Origin: an uncultured Eubacteriales bacterium
GTDB lineage: Bacteria > Bacillota > Clostridia > Oscillospirales > Oscillospiraceae
Assembly (NCBI GenBank): GCA_900553135.1
Contig: USCO01000022.1
Span: forward strand, 1 to 22,971
DNA: 22,971 nucleotides
Reading direction: 5' to 3'
This document shows, one piece after another, positions 1 through 6,795 of the stretch (position 1 is its first letter; the number at the start of each line of letters is the position of its first letter). The position numbers and the translations under genes are program-made. The notes under the pieces are model-generated. The model was not told the DNA's origin. It did no database searches and worked only from the letters and a program-made list of their open reading frames with translations.

Positions 1-671
1 TGCTCACCTTCCTGTTTATCCCGGTGAGCGGCTATAGTTCGGGAGATATGTTCTCCATTTTGTGGTTTGCCATGAGCACCCTGTTCTACTACTACATCGG
101 CAACGCGCTGGAACGGCAGTGGGGCTCTACCCGGTTTACGGTGTTTTATGCTCTGGGCGCGATCCTCAACATGATCATCGGCTTTGCCTTCCAGAGCGGC
201 GTTACCATGTACTATGTGAACATGTCCATGTTCTTCTCCTTTGCCACCCTGTACCCCGACATGCAGGTGATGCTGTACGGCATCCTGCCCCTGAAGGTGA
301 AGTGGCTGGCCTGGCTGGACGCGGCCCTGTTTGCCTATGACATTGTGTTCAGCCTGTTTGCCCGGCAGTGGATCACCGCGGTGCTGCCCATCATTGCCCT
401 GCTGAACTACTTCATCTTCTTCTGGGACGATCTGGTTGGCATCGTCCGGCGCAAGACGGGACGGGTGGCCTATCAGGCCCGGCCCCAGACCATCAACTTC
501 AAAAAAGCCCAGAAGGAAGTGCAGCAGCGCAAGGGCTACCTGCATAAGTGCTCTGTGTGCGGCATTACCGACGCCGACGACCCGGATATGGAGTTCCGGT
601 ACTGCTCCAAGTGCAACGGCTACTACTGCTACTGCATGAAGCACATCAATAACCACGTCCACGTACAATAA
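1..671 (+). CDS. Rhomboid-fold membrane protein with C-terminal zinc ribbon, 5' truncated by window
   Basis: The frame is open from base 3, before the GTG at 24, and reads LTFLFIPVSGYSS, which resembles the segment before the first conserved loop of rhomboids. The true start therefore lies outside the window. Several hydrophobic helices follow. The stretch around IGNALERQWGSTRF matches the rhomboid pattern of an N-terminal loop followed by an E-R-xWG-xxRF segment. No GxSG catalytic serine motif and no later membrane histidine can be seen; the equivalent region reads YVNMSMFFSF. The protein is therefore probably a non-proteolytic rhomboid relative. The last 45 or so residues are soluble and hold two CxxC pairs (KCSVC and YCSKC) plus further Cys and His residues, which suggests a zinc ribbon. 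Partner and role are unknown. A strong terminator follows 5 bases after the stop. Confidence 0.7.
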   Translation, partial: LTFLFIPVSGYSSGDMFSILWFAMSTLFYYYIGNALERQWGSTRFTVFYALGAILNMIIGFAFQSGVTMYYVNMSMFFSFATLYPDMQVMLYGILPLKVKWLAWLDAALFAYDIVFSLFARQWITAVLPIIALLNYFIFFWDDLVGIVRRKTGRVAYQARPQTINFKKAQKEVQQRKGYLHKCSVCGITDADDPDMEFRYCSKCNGYYCYCMKHINNHVHVQ

Positions 672-676
672 TAAGG

Positions 677-708
677 AAAAGCCGGCCGCATAAGCGGCCG
701 GCTTTTTT
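677..708 (+). terminator. Intrinsic terminator after the rhomboid-like gene
   Basis: A perfect 9-bp stem (GCCGGCCGC, 681-689, with GCGGCCGGC, 694-702) has a 4-base loop and is followed by six T (703-708). A run of A at 677-680 extends the stem. It begins just after the stop codon at 669-671. Confidence 0.93.
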
Positions 709-719
709 GCTGCCCAGAG

Positions 720-776
720 GCGAAACGAAGTTTCGCAGAAAGCTTTTTTGCCTACTTTTTTCTCGAAAAAAGTAGG
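720..776. repeat. Tandem short inverted repeats in the convergent gap
   Basis: Two perfect hairpins sit side by side between the convergent genes. The first is GCGAAAC (720-726) with GTTTCGC (730-736). The second is CCTACTTTTTT (751-761) with AAAAAAGTAGG (766-776), separated by CTCG. The second ends directly at the stop codon of the minus-strand metallopeptidase gene (777-779) and may act as its 3' hairpin, but it lacks a clean T run on that strand. GAAAAGTAGG occurs again at 781-790. The GGCGAAAC word recurs in the fabH-fabK gap, so this may belong to a dispersed intergenic repeat family. Confidence 0.55.
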
Positions 777-1859
777 TCAAGAAAAGTAGGTGACTAAGAG
801 GTCTACACAAGCCCCGTAAGACTGCAGCCCCAGCTGCTGGTCGTTTCCTTTTAAAAAGGAGTCGTATACCTGTCCCGCGGCGTCCTCTACCGGAGATGAC
901 AAGGCGTTCCAGTAGGCGTTGTTGTCGTTCCAGTCGGTGGCCAGTTCCCGGGTAAAGTACTGGTCGGCAATGGCATTCCAGGCCTCTGGGTCCACGGGAT
1001 ACAGGGCGTTGCACAGGTGGATGAGCCCCATGAGGTACCCCGAATACTGAAACACCGCGTTGTCACTGGTGACGCAGGCGGCGATGCCCACAAAGTTGGC
1101 CTCCGACTCGTCGGCTACCATGCGCTGGTGGGCCATCTCGTGGGCAATGGTGGCGGGGAGGAGACAGGAAGGGGCGTCCACATTCACGTTGGCCTCCCCG
1201 GTGAAAGGGAAGTATACTCCCGTGAACCCCAGGATGCTCTGAAGCCGGGAGCAGACCAGGGGCTTGGCCGGGGTCCAGGTCAGGTCCAGAAAGGAAAATT
1301 CCCGGGAAATATTCTCGTAAACCGTCTCGGCCTGGGCGATGCTCTCCCGGGAATCCTGGGCGAAGTGGCCCTCCTGGTCCCGGGGAACCTGGTTGGAGAG
1401 CTGGGCCGCATTTTCCGCAAACAGGGCCGTCACCTGGGCCAGGGCCTCCACCGAGTAGGGCTGCGGGTCCAGACCGCTCTTTTGGGCAAAATCCGGGGCG
1501 TAGTAGGCCGCGTTCCACATCCAGCACAGGGCGCACCACAGCCACAGCCCGGCGCTGAGGAGGGCCAGCAGCCGTCGGAAAAAGGGTTTCCCTTTCCGGT
1601 GCAGCACCAGCAGTACCACCGCCCGCACCAGCCAGACCAGAGCGCCCAGCAGCGCCAGGGCGGTGAGCACCTCGGCCACGGAGAAGGGAAATACCGCCCA
1701 GATCCGGGAGAAGAACTGCTCCACCGGTGCCATAATGCCGTTGACCCAGGTGTCCATGAGGGCGGCGCGGCCCTTCAACACTTCAAACAGGGCGACGAGG
1801 AGCAGGGGGAGGACCAGGGCCAGAGCCCACTTTAAATAGGAAGCAGCGCGGGATCTCAT
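777..1859 (-). CDS. DUF3810-type membrane zinc metallopeptidase
   Basis: This is a predicted membrane protein of 360 residues. Hydrophobic helices lie at about residues 10-28, 61-86 and 96-115. A large domain follows that is probably extracytoplasmic. It contains HEMAHQ (His240, Glu241, His244), the HExxH zinc-protease signature, followed by DESEANFVGIAACVTSD and YSGYLMGL. That order fits the DUF3810 family as I remember it. The substrate is unknown. The chosen ATG at 1859 overlaps the stop of tmcAL as ATGA and has AAAGGAGG about 10 bases upstream. An in-frame start at 1901 would add 14 residues inside tmcAL and lacks this support. The overlap suggests translational coupling with tmcAL, but no functional link is evident. 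Confidence 0.8.
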   Translation of the reverse strand: MRSRAASYLKWALALVLPLLLVALFEVLKGRAALMDTWVNGIMAPVEQFFSRIWAVFPFSVAEVLTALALLGALVWLVRAVVLLVLHRKGKPFFRRLLALLSAGLWLWCALCWMWNAAYYAPDFAQKSGLDPQPYSVEALAQVTALFAENAAQLSNQVPRDQEGHFAQDSRESIAQAETVYENISREFSFLDLTWTPAKPLVCSRLQSILGFTGVYFPFTGEANVNVDAPSCLLPATIAHEMAHQRMVADESEANFVGIAACVTSDNAVFQYSGYLMGLIHLCNALYPVDPEAWNAIADQYFTRELATDWNDNNAYWNALSSPVEDAAGQVYDSFLKGNDQQLGLQSYGACVDLLVTYFS

Positions 1860-3076
1860 GGCTGGGGGACCTCCTTTTGGAAACAGGGACTGGTGCGCCA
1901 CTCCCGGCCGCCGGGGGCCAGGTCAGGGCGCAGCAGGTCATACAGGTCGGTGCACCGGGCCTCCAGCCCAAACAGCCTCTGGGCCTGGGGGGACAGCCGC
2001 CGGGCCCGGGCGGGCTTGACCAGAATGGGCAGCTGGGCGGTTTTCCGCATGCGGGCCAGCACCTCCTGGCCCCGGGTGTTGAAGGCCAGCACCCGGAGAT
2101 AGGGGACGTGAGCGGGGCGGTCCTGGGCGGTGAGCCCCAGGTAGGCCCACAGGGCCAGGCGGCGCAGTCGGGCGTGGGTGTAGCGCTTGGTCTTGGCGAT
2201 GTCGTAGAACTCGTCCAGACTTGCAGCCCGCCGCCCCGCCAGAACCAGGCGGCTGGGTAGGCCCTCGCCCGCGCCGCTGTCGGGCAGGGCAGCCCAGTCC
2301 AGCTCGGACATGGTCCGCAGCCGGGCCAGGACCAGACGCTGGGCGGTGGGGTTCTCCTCCAGGCGGGGGAGAGGTTCCGTCAGAAGGTCCAGAGCGCCGG
2401 GGACCAGATAGGGTGCGGGGGTGTCCCGGTCCCCCTGTCGCAGGCAGGCGCGCACCTGGGTGGCGGAGAGATGGGCCGGGCGGTCCTGGGAGAGGGAGTT
2501 GTGGGCGGCCCCCTCCCGACGCACCGTCATGGGAGCCATGGCGCTGCCCAGGCGGCTAATGGCCCGGAGATACTCAATGCCCAGGTTGTTGTTGGGGGAG
2601 GCCAGCACCGCGGCAGCCTCCTCCCCCAGCAGATTCTGGGCCGCCAGCTGGCGGCAGCGGGGGAAGGAGAGACCGGAGGGGAGCAGGGCGTTGAGTTCCA
2701 GGCGGTAGGCCGGGGTATCTAGGCAGGCAGCCGCCTGGGCCAAGGGCTCCAGCTCCCCCGATTCGCTGCCAAAGGAGAGCACATTCACCACCCCGCAGGC
2801 GTCCAGAATCTCCACGCCGCCCCGGGCAAAGGTCTCCGCCGAGGAGACAGCCCACAGGGTGGGAAGCTCCAGCACCAGGTCTGCGCCCCCCAGCAGGGCC
2901 AGCCGGGCCCGGGTCCATTTGTCCGCAATGGCGCACTCCGCCCCCTGGACCCAGTTGCCGCTCATCACGGCCACCACGGTGCTCTCTGGGCCCAGAGCGG
3001 CCCTGGTTTGGGCGATGTGATAGGCGTGACCGGTATGGAAGGGGTTATATTCCGCAATGATTCCGGCGATTTTCAT
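1856..3076 (-). CDS. tmcAL: tRNA(Met) cytidine acetate ligase TmcAL (YlbM family)
   Basis: TmcAL uses ATP and acetate to form N4-acetylcytidine at the wobble position (C34) of elongator tRNA-Met, through an acetyl-adenylate intermediate. The 406-residue protein opens with MKIAGIIAEYNPFHTGH, the nucleotidyltransferase signature with HxGH at residues 14-17. VVAVMSGNWVQ and the region around LVLELPTLWAVSSAE follow, all typical of the family. Length is close to that of known YlbM/TmcAL proteins. AAGGAG lies 6 bases before the ATG. The gene is divergent from ackA across 177 bases and is followed by the metallopeptidase gene with an ATGA overlap. Because TmcAL consumes acetate and AckA interconverts acetate and acetyl phosphate, the pairing makes metabolic sense, although it may only reflect common Firmicutes gene order. 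Confidence 0.93.
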   Translation of the reverse strand: MKIAGIIAEYNPFHTGHAYHIAQTRAALGPESTVVAVMSGNWVQGAECAIADKWTRARLALLGGADLVLELPTLWAVSSAETFARGGVEILDACGVVNVLSFGSESGELEPLAQAAACLDTPAYRLELNALLPSGLSFPRCRQLAAQNLLGEEAAAVLASPNNNLGIEYLRAISRLGSAMAPMTVRREGAAHNSLSQDRPAHLSATQVRACLRQGDRDTPAPYLVPGALDLLTEPLPRLEENPTAQRLVLARLRTMSELDWAALPDSGAGEGLPSRLVLAGRRAASLDEFYDIAKTKRYTHARLRRLALWAYLGLTAQDRPAHVPYLRVLAFNTRGQEVLARMRKTAQLPILVKPARARRLSPQAQRLFGLEARCTDLYDLLRPDLAPGGREWRTSPCFQKEVPQP

Positions 3077-3125
3077 AAGTGCTCCTTCAATGTGAGAAAT
3101 TGCGTGAAGATTTTTCCTAAAAGGG

Positions 3126-3154
3126 TTGTCCTCCGCGGGGAAAAGCGTTACAAT
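3126..3154 (+). promoter_or_regulatory. Sigma-A promoter of ackA
   Basis: TTGTCC (3126-3131) and TACAAT (3149-3154) are separated by exactly 17 bases. Transcription would start near 3161, giving a leader of about 93 bases. An 11-base direct repeat and a small hairpin overlap the start region. Confidence 0.75.
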
Positions 3155-3179
3155 TAAACTCGGAAAAGCGTTCGCTTTT
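3139..3179 (+). repeat. Direct repeat and hairpin around the ackA transcription start
   Basis: GGAAAAGCGTT occurs at 3139-3149 and again at 3162-3172, 23 bases apart, bracketing the -10 box. The second copy also forms a hairpin: AAAAGCG (3164-3170) pairs with CGCTTTT (3173-3179). Two similar sites on one face of the helix around a -10 box would suit a regulator, but none is identified. Confidence 0.45.
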
Positions 3180-3253
3180 GTTCCAGTTTACTACACGGCG
3201 AACGCCCTAGGCAAGAGCGGCCTTTGTAAAAATGAAAAAGGAGATTGATTCCA

Positions 3254-4445
3254 ATGAACATTCTTGTCATTAACGCGGGCAGTTCCTCTCTGAAGTATCA
3301 GCTGCTCAACCCCGAGACGCAGCAGGTGCTGGCCAAGGGACTGTGTGAGCGTATCGGCATTGACGGTAAGTTCACCTATAAGCCCACCGGCAAGGAGGCC
3401 GTCAAGGAGGCCGACGTGGCCATGCCCACTCACTCCGAGGCAGACCGTGCTGAACGCCCTGGTGGACGAGAAGAACGGCGTGATCGCCTCCATGAAGGAG
3501 ATCGACGCGGTGGGTCACCGCGTGGTCCACGGCGGCGAGAAGTTTGCTTCCTCCGTGCTCATCACCGACGAGGTCATGGCTGCCATCGAGGAGTGCAATC
3601 CTCTGGCTCCCCTGCACAACCCCGCCAACATCATCGGCATTAAGGCCTGCCAGGCTCTGATGCCCGGCACCCCCATGGTGGCTGTGTTTGACACCGCCTT
3701 CCATCAGACCATGCCCCCCGTGGCCTACACCTATGCTCTGCCCTATGAGTATTATGAGCAGGACAAGGTCCGTCGTTACGGCTTCCACGGCACCAGCCAC
3801 AAGTACGTGGCCGGCCGCGCCGCTGCCATGCTGGGCAAGCCCATCGAAGAGCTGAAGCTCATCTCCTGCCACCTGGGCAACGGCTCCTCCGTCACCGCTG
3901 TGGACGGCGGCAAGAGCGTGGACACCTCCATGGGCTTCACCCCCCTGGCTGGTCTGCCCATGGGCACCCGCTGCGGCGACATCGACGCCGGCATCCTGGA
4001 GTACCTGATGCACAAGCACGGCTACAACATCGACGAGATGCTGAACATCCTGAACAAGAAGTCCGGCGTGCTGGGCATCTCCGGCGTGTCCTCCGACTTC
4101 CGTGATCTGGAGGCCGCTGCTCCTCAGGGTAACCAGCGTGCTCAGCTGGCTCTGGACTCCTTCGACTACAACGTGAAGAAGCTCATCGGCGCCTATGCTG
4201 CCGCTATGGGCGGCGTGGATGCCATCATCTTCACCGCCGGCGTGGGCGAGAACGGCCCCGACACCCGTGCCAACGTGGTCTCCGGCCTGGAGTACATGGG
4301 CGTGAAGCTGGATGCCGAGAAGAACAACACCCGCGGCAAGGAAGTGGATGTGGCTACCGACGACTCCAAGGTGCGCATCCTGGTCATCCCCACCAATGAG
4401 GAACTGATGATCGCCATGGATACTGCCGCCATCGTGAAGGGCTAA
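3254..4445 (+). pseudogene. ackA: Acetate kinase, frame broken near codon 63
   Basis: Acetate kinase interconverts acetate plus ATP and acetyl phosphate plus ADP. The start is ATG 3254 (MNILVINAGSSSLKYQLL), with AAAAAGGAG 10 bases upstream. The first frame runs through HSEA at 3431-3442 and then becomes non-homologous, ending at 3643. The true sequence resumes from CAG at 3441 (QTVLNALVDEKNGV) one frame over and is intact to the stop at 4443-4445. Beyond the break every expected motif is present: HRVVHGGE, FDTAFH, GFHGTSHKYV, HLGNGSS, GTRCGDID and the final TNEELMIA. Family proteins usually read H-x-x-A-V/I-x-x-x-L here, so the gap fits loss of five bases between GAGG and CAG better than gain of one. 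No other damage is visible, so this is either a very recent mutation or a sequence error. The codon choice looks like that of a highly expressed gene. Confidence 0.85.
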
Positions 4446-4470
4446 GCGTTTTATCCCACGGCTTTTTGAA

Positions 4471-4510
4471 AACAGCGCTTTGGACTTTGGTCCAAGGCGC
4501 TGTTTTTTTA
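4471..4510 (+). terminator. Intrinsic terminator after ackA
   Basis: A 15-bp stem (4471-4485 with 4490-4504, one G-T wobble) with loop TTTG runs into a tract of seven T (4503-4509). It lies 26 bases after the ackA stop. The next 110 bases, up to the acpP promoter, hold nothing I recognise. Confidence 0.93.
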
Positions 4511-4621
4511 TTTGGCAGTTGTCCATACAGATGTAGCGCATGTGGTCCATTTCGACAGGAACAGACGGAATACCGGGAGAAAAGGGCAGGAAAACGGAGG
4601 AGTGTTTGGTGAAAATCGCCA

Positions 4622-4650
4622 TTGACTTTTTCTGGATTCCTGGGTACAAT
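4622..4650 (+). promoter_or_regulatory. Sigma-A promoter of the fatty-acid operon
   Basis: TTGACT (4622-4627) and TACAAT (4645-4650) are separated by 17 bases, close to consensus. The predicted start, near 4657, coincides with the first base of the long palindrome, so a protein bound there would block initiation or promoter escape. Confidence 0.85.
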
Positions 4651-4656
4651 ACGCTT

Positions 4657-4692
4657 AAATATTTTAGTTAAATTTTTTTAACTAAAATATTT
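4657..4692. promoter_or_regulatory. Candidate operator: perfect 36-bp palindrome at the acpP transcription start
   Basis: Two 16-base arms (4657-4672 and 4677-4692) are exact reverse complements around a TTTT centre. The inner part has the TTAGTTAA...TTAACTAA pattern usual for MarR-family sites. The palindrome is AT-only apart from one G and one C, in a GC-rich genome, and lies from about +1 to +36 of the acpP promoter. The MarR-family protein at 15049-15501, at the end of the same operon, is the obvious candidate ligand; FabT plays this role in streptococci. As RNA it would also form a hairpin, but with no T run after it and a gene starting 38 bases later, termination is less likely. No second copy was found in the window. 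Confidence 0.75.
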
Positions 4693-4730
4693 GAAACATT
4701 AAATTTTAAAAATTGAGAGGAGTATTTCCC

Positions 4731-4958
4731 ATGTTTGAGAAAGTGCGTGACATTATTGTTGATACCCTGAGCTGCGAGGCTGAGGAGGTCACCATGGAGG
4801 CCAGCCTGACCGACGACCTGGGCGCCGATTCCCTGGACGCCGTGGAGCTGAACATCGCTCTGGAGGAGGAGCTGGGCATCTCCATCGACGACGAGGACCG
4901 TCCCAACATGAAGACCGTGGGCGACATCGTCCGCTACCTGGAGGCCAAGCAGGCCTGA
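4731..4958 (+). CDS. acpP: Acyl carrier protein
   Basis: This 75-residue acidic protein carries the growing acyl chain as a thioester on phosphopantetheine. The attachment site is Ser34 in GADSLDAVEL, the canonical DSL motif at the start of helix II. The helical pattern and the closing VGDIVRYLE segment are typical of FAS II ACP. The start is ATG 4731, 8 bases after AGAGGAG; an in-frame TTG at 4713 would add six residues and lies in the Shine-Dalgarno region. It is the first gene of the operon, 24 bases before accB, directly behind the promoter and palindromic operator. All other Fab enzymes in this window act on it. Confidence 0.96.
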   Translation: MFEKVRDIIVDTLSCEAEEVTMEASLTDDLGADSLDAVELNIALEEELGISIDDEDRPNMKTVGDIVRYLEAKQA

Positions 4959-4982
4959 TTTTAGACCAAGAGGTGACATTCC

Positions 4983-5426
4983 ATGGAACTGGAATCTATC
5001 TATGCGCTGATGGAGCGCTTTGAGCGTTCCTCCCTCTCCTGCCTGGAGCTGGAGCAGAACGGCACCCGGCTGAAGCTGGATAAGACGGTCCATGTGGCCG
5101 CCGCTCCCGCCCCCGCCGCCGTTGCCGTGCCCGCCGCGATCCAGGAGGGAACCGTGCCCCAGGCCGGGCAGGACCAGGCCCCCGAGGGCGAGTACATCAA
5201 GGCTCCCCTGGTGGGTACCTTCTACACTGCCGCGGGCCCCGATGCCGCCCCCTTCGTCCAGCCGGGCGATAAGGTGAGCAAGGGTCAGACGGTCTGCATC
5301 CTGGAGGCCATGAAGGCCATGAGCGAGATTCCCGCTCCCATGGATTGCGTGATCGAGGAGGTCCTGCTGGACAACGGCAGCCTGGCCGCCTATGACGCCC
5401 CCATGTTCCGGGTCCGGAGGCTTTGA
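4983..5426 (+). CDS. accB: Biotin carboxyl carrier protein of acetyl-CoA carboxylase
   Basis: AccB carries carboxybiotin between AccC and the AccAD carboxyltransferase. The 147-residue protein has the usual three parts: an N-terminal helical segment (1-36), an Ala/Pro-rich linker (about 38-66) and a biotinyl domain (70-147). The biotin acceptor is Lys111 in ILEAMKAMSEI. The residue after the lysine is Ala rather than the usual Leu, Met or Val, a mild variation that probably still allows biotinylation. The gene lies between acpP and accC, with AGAGGTG upstream of its ATG. Its stop is one base before the accC start codon. No biotin ligase gene is visible in the window. Confidence 0.95.
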   Translation: MELESIYALMERFERSSLSCLELEQNGTRLKLDKTVHVAAAPAPAAVAVPAAIQEGTVPQAGQDQAPEGEYIKAPLVGTFYTAAGPDAAPFVQPGDKVSKGQTVCILEAMKAMSEIPAPMDCVIEEVLLDNGSLAAYDAPMFRVRRL

Positions 5427-5427
5427 T

Positions 5428-6795
5428 ATGTTTCAGCGTGTGTTGATCGCCAACCGCGGCGAGATCGCGGTGCGCATTATGCGGGCCTGCCGGGAGATGG
5501 GAATAGACACGGTGACGGTGTATTCCACCGCCGATGCCGATGCCATCCATGTCCAGCTGGCCGACCAGTCGGTGTGCATTGGCCCGGCCAAGGCCGCCGA
5601 CAGCTATCTCAATGTGGATGCGCTGCTCACCGTGGCCCGGGATACCGGCTGCGACGCCATTCACCCCGGCTACGGCTTCTTGTCCGAGAACGCCGAGTTT
5701 GCCCAGCGCTGCGCTGACCAGGGACTGGCCTTCATTGGCCCTTCCGCCCAGGTCATCCGCACCATGGGCAACAAGGCGGCCGCCCGGGCGCTGATGCAGC
5801 AGCACAACGTCCCGGTGGTCCCCGGCTCTGACGGGCCGGTGGATACCGCCGAGCAGGCCAAAGAGATCGCCCAGGCCATCGGCTACCCCGTGCTGGTCAA
5901 GGCCAGCGCCGGCGGCGGCGGCCGTGGTATGCGCAGAGTGGATCAGCCCGAGGAGCTTGTCGCCAAATTCCAGGAGGCCAGGGCGGAAGCCCTGGCCTGC
6001 TTTGGAGATGGGCAGCTCTATCTGGAGAAGCTGATCCTCAACCCCAAGCACATTGAGTTTCAGATCCTGGCCGACCGCCACGGCAATGTGGTCCACCTGG
6101 GAGAGCGTGACTGCTCCATCCAGCGCAAGAACCAGAAGCTGGTGGAGGAATCCCCCTCCAAGGCCCTGAGCCCCGAGCTGCGGGAGCGCATGGGCCAGGC
6201 CGCTGTGACCGCCGCCAAGGCCGCCGGCTACGAAAACGCCGGCACCATTGAGTTTGTGCTGGACCAGGAAGGAAACTTCTATTTCATCGAGATGAACACC
6301 CGCATCCAGGTGGAGCACCCCGTGACCGAGATGGTCACTGGAATGGATCTGGTGCGGGAGCAGCTGCGGATTGCGGCGGGCCTGCCCCTGTCTGTGACCC
6401 AGGAGGATGTGGTCCTGCGGGGCCACGCCCTGGAGTGCCGCATCAACGCCGAGAACCCCGCCAAGGGCTTTCAGCCCTCCCCCGGAACCACCACATTTCT
6501 GCACTTTCCCGGCGGCCCCGGCGTGCGGGTAGACTCGCTGCTGTATAACGGCTATGCCGTTTCTCCCTACTATGATTCCCTGGTAGCCAAGGTCATCGTC
6601 CACGCCCCCACCCGTCTGGCGGCCATCCGCCGCATGCGGCGGTGCCTGGAGGAGATGATCATTGAGGGCTACCCCACCACGGCGGATTTCTGCCACTTGA
6701 TCTTGCATCATCCCGATTTTGTCAAGGGCCGGTATGACACCGGATTCTTGGCTGCCCACCAGGATGAGCTGTTGAACTGGGACAAGGAGGACTAA
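5428..6795 (+). CDS. accC: Biotin carboxylase subunit of acetyl-CoA carboxylase
   Basis: AccC is the ATP-dependent enzyme that carboxylates biotin on AccB with bicarbonate, the first half of malonyl-CoA synthesis. The 455-residue protein has the N-terminal domain (MFQRVLIANRGEIAVRI), the ATP-grasp glycine loop (KASAGGGGRGMR, about residues 158-169), HIEFQILAD, and EMNTRIQVEHPVTE with its catalytic Glu, Asn and Arg. The length is standard. ATG 5428 is chosen because CGGAGG lies 7 bases upstream and the protein begins exactly as in the family; an upstream in-frame ATG at 5392 would add 12 unrelated residues inside accB. accD starts immediately after the stop. Confidence 0.96.
   Translation: MFQRVLIANRGEIAVRIMRACREMGIDTVTVYSTADADAIHVQLADQSVCIGPAKAADSYLNVDALLTVARDTGCDAIHPGYGFLSENAEFAQRCADQGLAFIGPSAQVIRTMGNKAAARALMQQHNVPVVPGSDGPVDTAEQAKEIAQAIGYPVLVKASAGGGGRGMRRVDQPEELVAKFQEARAEALACFGDGQLYLEKLILNPKHIEFQILADRHGNVVHLGERDCSIQRKNQKLVEESPSKALSPELRERMGQAAVTAAKAAGYENAGTIEFVLDQEGNFYFIEMNTRIQVEHPVTEMVTGMDLVREQLRIAAGLPLSVTQEDVVLRGHALECRINAENPAKGFQPSPGTTTFLHFPGGPGVRVDSLLYNGYAVSPYYDSLVAKVIVHAPTRLAAIRRMRRCLEEMIIEGYPTTADFCHLILHHPDFVKGRYDTGFLAAHQDELLNWDKED

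Noticed and set aside
3245..3253. TTG at 3245 as the acetate kinase start
   Set aside because: It overlaps the end of the Shine-Dalgarno region. ATG 3254 gives the exact family N-terminus and good spacing.
3402..4649. 415-codon minus-strand frame opposite ackA
   Set aside because: Shadow of acetate kinase, rich in Gly, His and Val, with no motif, and it runs through the ackA terminator.
4609..4671. A 20-codon GTG-started frame with GGAGGA 6 bases upstream, just before acpP
   Set aside because: It covers the -35 and -10 boxes of the acpP promoter and ends inside the palindrome. No promoter upstream of it was found and the ackA terminator precedes it, so it is probably chance.
4657..4692. The acpP palindrome as a terminator or attenuator
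   Set aside because: The stem is almost entirely A-T, has no T run after it, and lies at the start of transcription just before a strongly translated gene. An operator is the simpler reading.
5092..5600. Short Pro- and Arg-rich frames within accB and accC
   Set aside because: They lie in alternative frames of confirmed genes, have skewed composition and no ribosome binding sites.
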